The position numbers were made by a program, and so were the translations under genes. Shown here piece by piece: positions 45,801 to 57,333 of a stretch of DNA of 64,000 nucleotides. Within the stretch, counting starts at the first letter, position 1; each line of letters opens with the position of its first letter. The DNA is taken from contig JAILWY010000007.1 in NCBI GenBank assembly GCA_022113835.1, positions 9,401,001 to 9,465,000 of the forward strand, written 5' to 3'. The stretch comes from Atopsyche davidsoni. Lineage: Eukaryota; Arthropoda; Insecta; Trichoptera; Hydrobiosidae. The notes under the pieces are model-generated. The model made no database searches and was not told where the DNA came from. It saw nothing but the letters and a program-made list of their open reading frames with translations.

Positions 45801-48800
45801 CAAAAGTACAATCAACTCGAATATTTTACAGGTACTGGTTTAATAATATAATCAATTTCATGGTGTATTTGGCAGAGTCTGTACCAGGTGAACTACATGT
45901 ACCTGCAGCCCCTTGTGGTGGTGTCTATCGTGCTGGGAGTGTGGGGGATGGTGATGAGCATGCGCATGCTGCGAGACGTGCTGGGGGAGCACACACTGCA
46001 GGGGAAGTTCCTTGCCCTCCAGCTGGTGTTGCTATCCTCAAAACTACAAGGCCTGGCTGCACGGTTGCTCGTGTGGATCGGTCTACTGCCCTGCAACCCT
46101 CCGATTACGCCATCCATTTATGGAAATTGTAAGCTTAATTTTTATTTTTTAAGCTGAAAATCATTGGTTTAAGTAGTAATGAATTATTGAGATACAAGTT
46201 TTTAATCCTGCTGTTCTGTTCGGGTCTATTTGACCCAAAACGAAATTGATTTCGTCGTTAGTTCATTACATGTGAAAGTACGATATCCATATTTTATGAC
46301 ATTTATTTGTTTATGAAAAATAGTTGTTTTCTGTACTATGTTTTTATGTATATTTTAGCAGTTATGATTAGTTAGTCCTAATGTACCATTCGAGTCATAT
46401 TGAACCGACATGAATATTATACTAGTATTTAACTGTTAATTTTTAAAAATATATTATTTCAGCTAAAAAAATTCATATTAGTTATAAATAATACAATGTT
46501 TATTGCTTTACATTTGAGGGATCTCCGTTATACAGTTTGCTAATTTTTGCAATTCTTTGCAAGTCTAGTTCTTTCCTACAGCTATAAATATATGCTTTGA
46601 GGCTACTCACACTAGCTTGAGATCGACTGGTGTACAAGCAGTGTGCATAATGGCTAACCTTCAAAAATTGACAGCGGCTGAACTTCAACCTGTGCAGGCT
46701 CGTCTGATAACGAAAATGTGTCAGAAGAAGAAAATCACACAAGTGCTGAAAGTGAAGGTGATTAGTCCAACAGTGAAGATGACACATATCAACCAGTAAT
46801 TTCTGCTTCATATGTCATGTCAAAGAATGGTGAAATAAGAAGTAGGATCTTCCTCGACATCCTGCTAGTAGGCTCTCCAAAGAAAACCATATCAAGACGA
46901 ATTATGGTTGTAGGCAACTCGACGATGAAAAATTATGTTTAAATGTGAGAAAGTGAAATCATGTGGTGTTTTTAAAATCAATAGTTTCAGTTTAGGGCAG
47001 GACCATGTATCGTTAAATTTAATGTGTTCAAAGATGTTTTCAGAGTGAATTATGTGCTCAGTAGTATTTTATAATCAAGTTCCCAATCATAAGGTTCACA
47101 TTAACTGGTTCCTGTAGAGTGTAGATCTTTCGTAGAATTTTATTGCATACATGTGTGTGCATTGTATTGTCAATTTAAGAAAAAAGGAAATTTTAGATAT
47201 AAGCGCTGGATAAATAATGGCTTATTTTTAACTATAGGCTAAATATGCTCGACTATGCATTGTAAAAGGTTATTAGAAATAAACATGTAAAAGAGATGCT
47301 CTTTTCAAAAAAACTAAATATTTTTCATGTGTCGCGAGTCGAATGGTGAAACTCGGAGACAAAACAGACCCCTAGTTTTATATAATTGATGTATATTCTT
47401 TTAAAATACTTACTAATATGATTAGGCACATTAGTTCATATATAGAAGATGATTTTAAAGAAACTCTCAGAAAAATATCATCGTGATTTGTGTGGGATCC
47501 CACACAAATCACGATGATATTTTTCTGAGAGTTTCATTAAAATCATCTTCTATATATGAACTAATGTGCCTAATAATATTAGTAAATATAATAACCCTGT
47601 AATGAGTAATAAATACGCATCTTGATCGACTAATCCATACATAGATATAAATTTAAAATACTTGTTAAACTCTCGAGATAAATTTATTGCAAACAGTTGT
47701 GTCAGTCACAAATATTTGAATACCTTGAGAGCTCTTTATTGGAAACCTTTTTAACTTGATTTATTTGAGTCTTATGGAAGACCATAAGCTTGGTAATTTT
47801 TTGTGAGTTTCAAAAGTGAATATAAACCTGCTTTTCTCCAAGAAAAGGCAGTGCTAGTTAACTATCAGAAGGGTCACGATGTACGTTTACAGTCTCTAAA
47901 AAATGCACAATGTCCGTTTGCCGTATATTATAAAGTGTAAACTTTGTAATGAAAAGTTTGAAATAAAAAGTGTTTTAAAATGAAATAATACAGTCCACTA
48001 GTATTCACGAACCTTTGGCGAATTAGTGAATTAGTCCCGAAGATCTTCGATATCCACTGCTCCTTCTGTGCGTCTCCTTTCCTGGCGGCTAGATTTTATG
48101 TCAAAACAAATTACTCGCTATATTTAGCAGAAGGTTTCATGTGACATAGTTGCTTGGAAAATATTATGACCGGTTTCACTTTTTCACAGGCTTTTCGTGG
48201 ATTTATTGTAAAATTTATGTACACCAGCCAAAAATAACAGACTGACGTAAACTTGAAACATAGCATAGCACTGTCCGAATTTTGCCAATAGTCATTATGA
48301 ATACGATATCTTTCAACATTTGTGTATTTTATTACATATTTTTCGATTGATCTAAATGACATTGAATGAACTTAACAAATATTACATGCTTGAAGTGCAA
48401 TAAGCATATTTATCGATCCCATGTTTCATAATTCTGCCCAAAATGTGTAAAACAGTAAATATCTATGTATCTGTTTTTTTAATTTATTTTTTGTTATTTT
48501 GATTATAAAATGTATAAATAATAATAAATGTAATAAATCTTAGTCAATCAACTTTGGAGCATAGTCTTTGCTTGAAAAATAATGCCTAAAAACCTTAATT
48601 TTATGGTACAGGTCATATTGATCTAAAGATCTAAACGATACAACCGTATAGTTGAGTGGAACAGAACAGCAGGGTTAATATACAGGGATAATATTCTAGT
48701 TAAGACCAAAATAAAAAAATGAAGTTTATAATTTAAAATATTATATATATATATATATTTACAATTTTTTTATTCTATTTTGTTTCATCGCATTTTTAGT

Positions 48801-49065
48801 AATGTACAACTCTGCAATGCTTTTGGAGATGATTCTCCTTGGCTACTGGGCCAGGAGCCTCTACAAGCGCAGTCTTCCCGAAATCTTCTTCCCTCCCCCA
48901 GCAGTCCAGCATGTGTGCTCTGTTCCCACCGTCTGCACCTACATGGAGAAGAGCGATGCAGAGAACTCTCTCGGGAGTCCTCCAGTCTTCAACCCTTCCA
49001 CCGCACCAAGCAATAACAACTCCATCACCGCTGATAATAAAAACTTTATTGATGTTAGACTGTAA
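30812..49065 (+). CDS. Organic solute transporter alpha-like protein (SLC51A family), seven coding exons, 391 aa
   Basis: A seven-pass membrane protein of the OST-alpha/TMEM184 superfamily; vertebrate OST-alpha with OST-beta moves bile acids and steroids across basolateral membranes. The exons are 30812-30980, 44382-44533, 45122-45270, 45356-45445, 45538-45634, 45876-46128 and 48800-49065. All borders are GT/AG, and phases 1,0,2,2,0,1 sum to 1176 bases. The start ATG has a CGCC ATGG context. Exon 1 encodes a soluble N-terminus with one Cys and two more before the first membrane helix, which begins in exon 2 (INLYGVILFTCG). Exon 4 carries the Cys-rich cytoplasmic cluster (CCCWPCCC), matching the poly-Cys motif of human OST-alpha. 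Exon 6 has two helices and the CNPPITPSIYGN loop; exon 7 has the last helix and a Ser/Thr/Asn-rich tail. An AATAAA lies 51 bases after the stop. Intron 1 is 13.4 kb; intron 6 (2.7 kb) is almost entirely a piggyBac-like element. Confidence 0.93.
32040..32385. repeat. Purine-rich minisatellite (GAAGTCGAGG / GAAGCCGAGG units)
   Basis: About 345 bases of alternating GGAAGTCGAG, GGAAGCCGAG and GGAGGAGTGG units, forming higher-order repeats of about 60 and 120 bases. One strand is almost all purine plus a few C and T. All three forward frames stay open and give Glu/Gly/Arg repeats, so the ORFs are artefacts. It lies in intron 1 of the OST-alpha gene. Confidence 0.92.
33665..33780. repeat. G-rich array (CAGGGGGGCT units) ending in two TTAGG repeats
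   Basis: A run of GGCTCAGGGGGG and GGCCCAGGGGGG units, 10-11 bases each, followed directly by GGTTAGGTTAGG (two insect telomere units). The G runs could form quadruplexes. A mirror-type array with CCTAACCTAACC lies at 62580-62790. Within intron 1 of the OST-alpha gene. Confidence 0.85.
36061..36085. repeat. AC dinucleotide microsatellite
   Basis: About twelve AC units in intron 1 of the OST-alpha gene. Simple sequence with no coding content. Confidence 0.9.
40154..40327 (-). pseudogene. piggyBac-like transposase N-terminal fragment
   Basis: A minus-strand open stretch of 57 codons, acidic and typical of the piggyBac N-terminus: SSDSEQSDNEEVEWSENDNP, followed by PIIEQFLGQSGV. The W-x(n)-P-x(n)-F-x-G-x-x-G pattern just before the catalytic domain is the reason for the call. 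It follows a TTTAG that could be a splice acceptor and ends in TAG; no catalytic domain follows. It lies in OST-alpha intron 1, antisense to the gene. Likely a small relic rather than a domesticated exon. Confidence 0.5.
41207..41302 (+). other. Possible unassigned coding exon
   Basis: An ATG-initiated open stretch with balanced composition (MNPLEFKKVPDWWRSALPAP, then EGDERLAALERQ) that ends exactly at a CAG|GTACTC donor-like site, with an acceptor-like TTCTATTACAG about 25 bases upstream of the ATG. It ends in phase 0, so it cannot splice in frame to OST-alpha exon 2, which needs phase 1. No partner exon was found. Weak evidence. Confidence 0.2.
42458..43660. repeat. Two diverged direct copies of a retroelement-like block
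   Basis: Segments near 42725-43000 and 43468-43645 align as diverged direct repeats. Shared landmarks are GGATGCACAC followed by GGACTTCTCTC, AACGT..TAATAACA, an ATCGGC(A)GAC.GCCGATGG inverted motif, and GGCTCCGGC followed by GGCCGA and ACGAATG. Possible block starts are TGTTGTGGTCGCG (42458) and TGTTATGGTGACC (43453). This would suit degenerate LTRs of an LTR retrotransposon, but no gag/pol coding sequence lies between them, so the class is uncertain. Confidence 0.5.
46650..46941 (+). pseudogene. piggyBac-like transposase N-terminal remnant
   Basis: Inside the TTAA-flanked element, a frame reads SSDNENVSEEENHTSAESEG, then D, a stop codon, SNSEDDTYQPVI and SKNGEIRS, up to SRRIM. Acidic Ser/Glu-rich sequence followed by a SK-N/D-G segment is typical of the piggyBac N-terminus. 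There is an in-frame TAG near 46758, and the whole catalytic domain is missing. Confidence 0.6.
47409..47586. repeat. Large near-perfect palindrome, ~88-base arms, no spacer
   Basis: Centred on GGGATCCC at 47494-47501. Both arms read GATTTGTGTGGGA towards the centre and continue through CTCTCAGAAAAATATCATCG and TTAGGCACATTAGTTCATAT, with only about three mismatches (for example TTTTAAAG against TTTTAATG). It lies within the piggyBac-like element in OST-alpha intron 6. It could extrude as a cruciform or be transcribed as a long hairpin RNA. Confidence 0.92.
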
Positions 49066-49115
49066 GCATATGTAGATGCTTATAAATGTTTAATTCTATT
49101 CTGAAATACAATCCA

Positions 49116-49121
49116 AATAAA
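49116..49121 (+). terminator. Poly(A) signal of the OST-alpha gene
   Basis: A canonical AATAAA 51 bases after the stop codon of the last coding exon. This gives a short 3' UTR; further AATAAA-like hexamers near 49750 could serve as alternatives. Confidence 0.6.
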
Positions 49122-51312
49122 TTGTAATTGAAGAATTTTTGAATGAAAAAGTACTAGACATTATAATGATTGTTGTATTACAATTCATAAATTCAATTGA
49201 AACAATACCAAAGGGATGAAAAACAGAGTATGAAGAGTGGAATGCTTTTGTACAGTTGATTGTTTAAAATGGGCAGAGACTGGACTGTGTTAACTCTAAA
49301 AAAATATGAGTTATAAACAATTAGTCAGTACGGCCATTAATAGAACCAACTCATATTTTATATACCTAGGTACATGCTTATTTTTTTTTTTGTATAATTT
49401 GTAACACTTTAGTGTAATCTGTAGAAAAATTTGTAAAGTTTTTTCATCAGCTACATACAAAATTACTCTTTACTTTACTCATTTTTCATTTCATACACAC
49501 AAAAATATTTAAGTAAAAAGTTAAGAAGATACAAATTAATCTAGATTTCTTGACCTAAGAAGAGTTTTATTGAAAGAAGGAGGCATTGAATGAAATGTAG
49601 ATATACGCAAAAAATGTTAAATAATATTCATGATTATTTATCAATTCAAGCTTTATATTTCGTATATGATATTCAAGTTATATACAATTACCATTTGACA
49701 TTCTAACATTGAAGATCTTTTAGAAATGTTGAGAAACATTATTATATTTAATAAACTTTATGTAGAGTGTGTCTTTATTTACATAAATTTATGTAGTTTT
49801 TAGTGCTTAATTTTGATGTTGTCTAGGTGTTTTGAATGTTGGCATTTTTCATGTATTGTTTGTAAGTTTATATTATTAAATTTGTTGTATTTTGTGAATA
49901 AGTATTATATAAATTTTATATATTATTATAAAGTTATGAAGTGCTATTTAAAACAGCTTATCTTTGGGTAAGCTTCCGATCACATAAATCCAATAGAACA
50001 TAATAATTTCTATAATTTACTCGCAGAAAATACACATTTGGCCATGATTAGGCTCTCAAAAAACATTTTATATATACTTTCATCACGCTTTCACCACCTT
50101 AACAATAAACACATTGAAATGTAATGGTTGGTAAAGTCTTTTACAGTTGTTTAACATTGATAAATAATTTAAAAAAAATACTCCCTGAGGCTGTTTTTTT
50201 AATATGTTTAGTAAAAAAATATAAGACACAGAAAAATATATTTGCCAAATATAATCTTAACTCAATCTATGAATTGATCAAAAAAGTTAAACCCAAGTTA
50301 TGAAAGACAGATCAAAATGAAAAATTGACCCAGCAAATATTTAAAGAAATATTATTTCACTAATTAGTGAAAAATTGCAAATGATACTTATTAATATTTC
50401 CAAGAGTGTGATTTTAATTCCAGATTATTTAACAAAACAGAGCATCGTATTAGATCCGTAGGACATTTCCTGGCTTCGTGGTCATCGGAATGTGGAATCT
50501 TATATCTTCCAAAATTAATTTGAAATGTGTTCAAAATATTTCCAGTAGCAATAGTAAATAATTTTTTAAGCTAGAGGGAAAGCCTGCATTAGTTCTAGAA
50601 TATTTATTTGGCATTTTACCATACAAACTTCAACAATTAAATTATTTTACTGCATATCTCTGATGTGTTAAAAATATCGAAATGGAATTCCTCCAAAATT
50701 CTCTGAGGATGTTTATATTCGTAACCGATAATAATATTGTAATAATTCTACTCGGCGAATTTTGTTTTACAAATTGTAAAAACTTATTGGATAATTTTTT
50801 TCATTCTCTGTAATGGTATTCTGCATTGATTTCGGTCACAAGGATCAGGCTGACGCAATCCTAGTATGCGAATAATATTTTATTACAAATGATTCTGAAG
50901 TACAATACAATTGTACAATACAATACATAAATTTTTTGTGGATTTTATATGCAACCTGCTGCTTCACTGCAGTATTTTCAAGTTCCTACTACGAGCTCTG
51001 CCCTATTAAAAAATAAAAATATATCTCACTTTGACGTCAAATTTCTGAGCCAGGGCTAAGGGCTACAAATTTCAAAGTTACTTTTGTCATTGCATCGAAG
51101 TAAACCTTATTTTAGTGACTGGGTATGATGATGGCAAGCGCGCACATCTCGCAAGCCTCACCGATCCCCCGAAGTAGATTTATCGATCCAGGTCGATAGT
51201 CGATCCAGGCCGAGGTCCAGGTCCAGGTGATAATAAAAACGTTGGTGTGATCATGCATTGTCGAAAAACTTACTGAAGGAAAAGTACAGTAAGGTAATAG
51301 TTTTATTTAAAA

Positions 51313-51364
51313 AAAGTTATCAACATCAAACCTCTTTTAGAGGTTTGATGTTGATAACTTTTTT
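51313..51364. repeat. Short perfect hairpin, 26-base arms
   Basis: AAAAAGTTATCAACATCAAA followed by CCTCT, a TTT loop, and the exact complement. The arms match perfectly. It is too short in the loop and too perfect for a typical animal microRNA precursor; it could be a recent inverted duplication. Confidence 0.85.
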
Positions 51365-53225
51365 CCCCGTAAATTAAAAATATACCTATCCCCAGATTTA
51401 TACTGTAAATGGGTTCCTTAGAAAACGGTGTAAATCGAAAACAAACGAAAATATGCCATTGGATTCAAACGATTGCCGAAATTCCCGAAATTTTTTTTTT
51501 ATTATGTGAGAATGGAGATTATACTATTAAATTATTTTCAAAAACTAAGATCGAGGCTTCTTTTTGAACGAGCATCTGTCTGATCGATATTAGAGTTTTA
51601 CGACGTAAGCCTGAAAGGACGGTTTGCCCGAATGTAATATCTCAGCACGCGAAATCAATGACTTACCATTGAAAATGCACAAACGATTTAAGATACAGGT
51701 GAATTCAAATTATCTTTAAAAACGATAGTAATATTTGTGCATGTATTGCACTAAATGTGTTCACAGTTAATATTACAAATCATATAATTTTTAATGTAAG
51801 AATGTCAGCACAACAGGTGATTAAATTATAAATATACATAGTAAAATTACGATCAGAATAACAAGAGTGAAGAGTTTTTTTGATAAATTTGGGAATCTTT
51901 CACCTTAAACGCCGTCATTCTGTAAGACTCCTCGCATTAATTACTCATTCACATGCGCGTTGACGAATCTATGGACTATAATAAAACTTTAAAAAAATAA
52001 TAGTTTGAATGAAATAACGGTCGTAACAGCGTAATATTTATAGAAACTATTTTTCACAGATTGAAAAAGTATCCTCGCATCGGTGATACGGCAACGGAAA
52101 TCGAACACCGAAAGGGTTACACGATTGATGTATCAATATCTGATATTTGTGGTGATCGATGATGAAGGATTCTTTTGAAAGAGTTTGGTAGAGTTTGATC
52201 CGAAGCTAAGTTGAATGGATCGGAAGTTTGAAAATCTTCCCGCAGACGGCAAGATTGAATTAAATGTATGTCTTGCAATTGCCTTACGAAACTATGTATC
52301 AGATGTGTCCTGATCGATGTTCAATGACGTTTAAATTCGTCATTACGCAAATTTAATGACACAAAGAATACATTATTGTATTTGAGTCTGATGATCTGCC
52401 AGCAAGTACTCAATTAATCAGCATTATTGCAACAATATGTTTTCAAGCAAACAGTTTACTCTACATAAAAGTCACTCACCGGAACGACAAACCGAATTAT
52501 CCGTTTCAGAAAAGACTGCATCGGCCGTCTGTCTCGAATTGACCTGTGTGTATGCTACACGTCACTGATATCTAAATTTATGATAAATTAAATATTTTTA
52601 AACAATTATCGATCTCATGATAAAAAATGACCTGGCCACAGACGAAGGTGGATGTCTCGAAACCTCGATCCGACACGGCCGGCCCGAGTCAAGTGTCGGT
52701 AACGAGTTATATTTTATGTTCTTTTCAGTTATCGACCGCAAACCGGCCGCTATAGCCATTTCGTAGCGAGCCATTCGACGCCTTTCGATGTTCCTTGATT
52801 AAAAAAATGATAAAAATATAAATAACAACCGCTTCAGCCCTCACTGGGAGAGATCACATTTTATTGATAGTTTAAAACGTGATCTCGTGTTTAATTTTCC
52901 CGCATTCAGATACAGTAAGGTGAGCGAGGCTACAGGCGCGGGAGGAAGACTCGCCAAGCACACTTGCGAAAATATCATCGGGTTTTATTTGTAAATCATT
53001 GGCAGGAAGATAAACAACACAGCGGCGACAGACAAAAGCAATTCAAGCGACACTCGCGAGGAGCGTGAAGTCATGCCTCTCATGCCTCTCATTCCGCTCC
53101 TTAGAATTTTAATTATACTAACCCTACAATTCACGGAGACACAGATTTGTCAAAATACCAAAATATAAACATTCAAACCAAATATATATAAATGTAAAAA
53201 CACATTGAAAATAATCAATACTAAC

Positions 53226-53292
53226 TAATCTTTCCAAGCCATTTAAAGATATGTCGAATTTGGCGGAAAAAATACGAAAGATAAACGGCCAT
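53226..53292 (-). pseudogene. Broken duplicate of DUF1091 exon 1
   Basis: This matches exon 1 of the DUF1091 gene at 54.7-56.6 kb: the 3' half reads SAKFDISLNGLERL against SAKFNISIKSMKGF, and similarity continues past the donor into the intron (GTTAGTATTGATTATTT against GTAAGTGTTGATTATTT). The ATGGC start is also shared, but about 40 bases of the signal-peptide region are missing, shifting the frame between start and conserved part. No downstream exons were found at 49-53 kb. A dead tandem duplicate, or a gene whose remaining exons were lost. Confidence 0.65.
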
Positions 53293-54658
53293 TCAATCAG
53301 ATGCAAACACTCGGAAAACGAGAATTGCTCTCAGTTTCATTTTGATGTGTATCAGGAAGGTGAATAAAATATTTGATAATGATTTTGTAAGGTTATATTT
53401 GGTTTTTCTCATTTGCGTCTATTCAGTGGATTGAATAATTTCCATATAATTCATAGAAAGGCACGAGTATTTGAGCATAAAATAACGCGCGTGCTCACGG
53501 GAAATTTTAAAGATATTTTGGTATGCAGCTGAATTTACTTTATTTATGGTTTATTAATTTAGACAGATTATATAAAAAAAAACGCATTTACAGTTCAAAT
53601 TAGTTGTTAGATATTTCTAATGAAATTAATCTAAAAGACGTTCTCATCGAAGCTTCTAAGCGTGGTAATTTTGTTATAAAAGTTTGGGTGTATATAAACG
53701 ATCAAACGGATATTTGAATGATCGGAATACATTTTTTTGATATCGATATAATGCATATAAATAAGATAATATAAATTTGATATATGATATATAATTTGAT
53801 ATTTGATTATCGTGTAGTTTCAAAGTAATGCGTAAGATCTTTGGAAATTTTCCTATGGTATTGTATGTCTAATTAATATCATAGGTTACTCATTCGTGGT
53901 TCTAATTTTATATGAACTGCTTTGCTTTTAACAAATCGACCGATAGAAGAAGAAGAACAAGCAGAAACACCAAAAAATGTCACCAGAGCCTGGTTTCCTA
54001 TTTTTATCCTTAACCCAACATTGATGCCGCACCCGACGGTAGCTTGACTCAAATCAAAATAATGGTACAAGCATGAACAATATCGTCTAGTTCGAAGCAT
54101 TGGAATTAAACTTCTTGATGATGCCAGACTTCAGTTTGTTAATTTTTACGGATTCATGTCCTGTAAGATAACCCGATACAAACTTCAAAATATAAAATTA
54201 AACCTGGTTTGCTTGTGGCTTTAAAAAACCAAATGTTGGTCCAAACAGATGGTACTTTAAATATACTCGGCTCTACCTTAATAAATGTTGTATCAGTCTT
54301 TTTTGTAATAAAGATAAAACGAAATAATTGATAATGTGCTGAAGTATTGAATTTTATTAACAATAAAATATTAAGCAAAAGTATTTAAAATACAGTATAA
54401 AGAAGTTAATTTTGACACATTTAAAAAAAATAAATTAATGGTAGTAAATTTTTGCTAATTTTATTTCAAAATTAAAATTGTGTGTATGCGTTGCTTACAT
54501 ATAGCTTTGGGTTAAGAGATTTTAATGAATCTAAACGCATTTTGAATAAAGTATATTTGTCGGTATTATATCAAATCATGCGCCTTATAGGAAAACTTCA
54601 GGTGCTAACAACACGAGCGAAGCCTTCGCGAGCTAAATATGTAGTTCCTTGATGGATT

Positions 54659-56591
54659 TTAACTTTTTTTCTTAGGTTTTCTCAGAGCCGACGTCTCGCA
54701 CTCAGTTCTGATGCAGCAGGTGGACCCCTTGGTACTGAACCACTCCAAAGTCACGGCCAGGCGTTCGTAAAAAAAGTTTTCACCCATAAACATGTGGACA
54801 AACTCATTTGTGTTGACTCCTTGGATTGAAAAGTTTCCCTAAAAAAAAAATACCACAATTGTTTTTATTTATATATACACACACACACACATTTATACAT
54901 ATTCATTCTCATTTCGACACGGAGATAAGTTGTATTTTGAAAATTAAAGGAAATTCAAATCCGCGAGTGCCGACCCGTCAGAAAAAACTGTTGCTGGCTG
55001 TGAGTTGTGAAAAGGTTTCTTACCTCTTTGGTAACGAAGCACAGTGCTAATTCTTTGGAAACGTATGTACTTTTTTCGTTCAGACAGAACGCCAATTTTA
55101 TTTAATGGTATGGGCTGAAATAACTTTGACTTCTCATAAAAACGAGCGAGCGATGTGCAGTTTGATTTTCCTCAGGAGTAGTCAGGTTCAAACGCAAACG
55201 CTTGTGATGCTGCCAGTCGGGTAGAAGCGCGAAAGATATCATCACACCGTGTTAAGAGTTAATTTCCTGGGCAATTTTCTTACCTTGCGGATGAGGCAGT
55301 TCGGTCCAGTTTTCAGAAGATTCTTTATAATCTTTTCAAATATTACATTATCGCAGGGCTTGGCGAACGTTCGGTTGAAGAATGCTTGAAACCCGCCGTC
55401 CTTCCACTGCTCTATCACGAGAGACGCCTGCAAGACAAACGAGACGGTCGAACCTGGCAATATATCTTCTCTATATATCTATGCCTTATTTAAGGTAGTA
55501 AAAAACGGTTAGGTAAAGTTAAATGGATGAACTATTCTGTAACGTATTCGTAATTGATAAAAATCTGATAGAACTTCGAGGTTTAATGTCGTATAATTTT
55601 AAGATTTAACAATTAGAATTATTGGGTCATGTGAAATTTTAAGATCAAAAATAATGTTATTTCTAAAGTTTCATTGTCATTGTTATTTTGAATTAAGTTT
55701 CCGTCAAATTGTGGGACGAAGAGTATTTTAAGAATAAAGTTCTACGGTTGGCTAATTGAGATCTTCCGATCTTCTGAAAGCCGTATTGGCCGTTTTTCAA
55801 TTATTTTGGCATTGATGCTCCCGCTTACGCCGGTGTTGATGATATCTTTGGGAATTCCCACGAATCCTTTGAACTCTTCCTCGGTTCTGGAGATCTTGTT
55901 GACGTAAACATTGCAGAAACAGGCGTTTTCTTCATCTATCGGCGACTTAGAGACACAAAGTTCAAAAGATTTGGTGGTAACTTTGAAAGGACCCTGCAAT
56001 TAAGCAAACCAGTTTGCTGTAAAAATGAATGCAGTTATTCAATTTATGAGTATCGGGTTAAAAATACATTTTATGAATTAACAGCAAAAAACATGCGAAT
56101 TTCTTGTGTGATGCGCACGAAAGGAACATGGACATAAAAAAAAATACTTTAGAACTTTTTTGGGTAAAATAAAATCTTGGTTAAAATTGGTTTTCAATAA
56201 GATTTTTTGTAACAAAATATAGTTTTATGAGTTCGAGGTTAGAAAATGAACTTTAAAAAAGAAACTATACCATGTAGTTTTGCTTTAAAATTTTGAATAT
56301 AATACTTTTTAATCCAAAAATATTTATAAACATATTTGCCGTCAACTTTAGAGAATATAAATATTTCGAGCAGTATTTATCTCGCCTGGTGGACTTGCAT
56401 TACTTTGCTTAGCGGCGATCTGCTCCGAGGGCCCTCAAGCAACAGGCGCGAGAAGGTACACAATTTAAATAATCAACACTTACAAAACCTTTCATGCTTT
56501 TTATAGATATGTTGAATTTGGCGGAGCACATGAGAACAAAAAGTATATTGATTGCTAAGGAAATCAACACCAGCTTTGCACAAACCGCCAT
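54659..56591 (-). CDS. DUF1091 / MD-2-like secreted protein, 198 aa, four exons
   Basis: An insect DUF1091 (DM8-type, MD-2-related lipid-recognition fold) protein; these are secreted, possibly lipid or pheromone binding, and function is mostly unknown. The exons are 56591-56484, 55993-55829, 55427-55284 and 54838-54659, all phase 0, giving 597 bases including stop. Donors are GTAAGT, GTAAGC and GTAAGA; acceptors are TTGCAG, TTGCAG and a long T-run plus TAG. Exon 1 encodes a signal peptide (MAVCAKLVLISLAINILFVL, cleavage near residue 24). Exon 3 has the family segment VIEQWKDGGFQAFFNRT and a conserved Cys; the exon 3/4 join gives NCLIRKGNFSI, matching the C-x-x-x-K-G family motif. The C-terminus has a CC pair and a further Cys, then a basic tail. 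The donor of exon 2 was chosen because the alternative reads 28 codons to a stop. A degraded exon-1 duplicate lies downstream. Confidence 0.8.
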
Positions 56592-57333
56592 TGCGTCAGG
56601 ATCCAAGGGAGTTGAGAATACAATAACAAGTATGGAGTTGGTGCGTGAACCACCGTAATGATCTTTTTCCTGTGGTGAGCAAAATATATTACCCTCATTA
56701 TTGATGCATATCAGAATGGTGGATTGATAAAAACATAATATTAAAATTGAATACAACAATGTTTTTTTTTTTTTTTTAATATTTACAATAAATATTCATT
56801 GAAAAACACCAGTGATATTATAACATGAACAGTAATTATGGAAAAAAAAATTCATACGTCGTATTCCGAAGCGTATTATAACAATTGCAGTCTTATCCAA
56901 TAAATCTATTTTTTAAAAGCTTTTGTCGCAATTTATTTACAATTCGAGCAGAACACGAAATTTATTTTACTGTAATAATTATAATACTTACAAATAGTTA
57001 ATTGTTTAAAAAAAAAAGAAAGTTTGTTTATTGCGTATGAGGCGAGCAGACTTACTGCATGCGCCAGGCAACTTATTGCCGACTTCCGGTGCAATCAGAA
57101 CAGTTACGTAGCCCACATGTGCGCTTCCTGTGATCATAATCAGTGCAGTATTCATGATAATTCTCTTGAATATTTTATAATACGTTTATTTTACACAATA
57201 ATTATAAATGACAAAGATTAAATAAAAAAATTATATTTAGATTGTGAGATTTTTTATTATGAAATATTAGATAATTGGGTTTTTTACGTAATATTAAAAT
57301 ATGGCAATCGTTTCGTTTTTGAGTATTGATACA

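Larger units (their letters stand above)
46206..48674. mobile_element. piggyBac-like element with TTAA target sites
   Basis: About 2.47 kb in the last intron of OST-alpha. Flanking TTAA lies at 46202-46205 and 48675-48678. The left end is (T)CCTGCTGTTCTGTTC, followed by the subterminal palindrome GGGTCTATTTGACCC; the right end read backwards is CCCTGCTGTTCTGTTC. Only an N-terminal transposase remnant remains (about 46650-46940), so the copy is non-autonomous. It contains a large palindrome (47409-47586). Confidence 0.85.
49066..54658. other. Intergenic region between OST-alpha and DUF1091 genes
   Basis: 5.6 kb between the convergent 3' ends of the two genes. It is AT-rich with no gene recognised, apart from a DUF1091 exon-1 relic (53226-53292) and a short perfect hairpin (51313-51364). 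Minus-strand ORFs at 53879-54100 and 54154-54378 have ordinary composition but no recognisable family. Confidence 0.55.

Noticed and set aside
48163..48200. GACCGGTTTCAC resembling the core of the hairpin element
   Set aside because: Neither the stem sequence nor the tail of the family follows; likely a chance match inside the piggyBac-like element.
53879..54378. Two minus-strand ORFs (73 and 74 codons) between the DUF1091 gene and its exon-1 relic
   Set aside because: Examined as possible remaining exons of the duplicate; neither contains the EQWKDGG or C-x-x-x-K-G segments or suitable splice borders.
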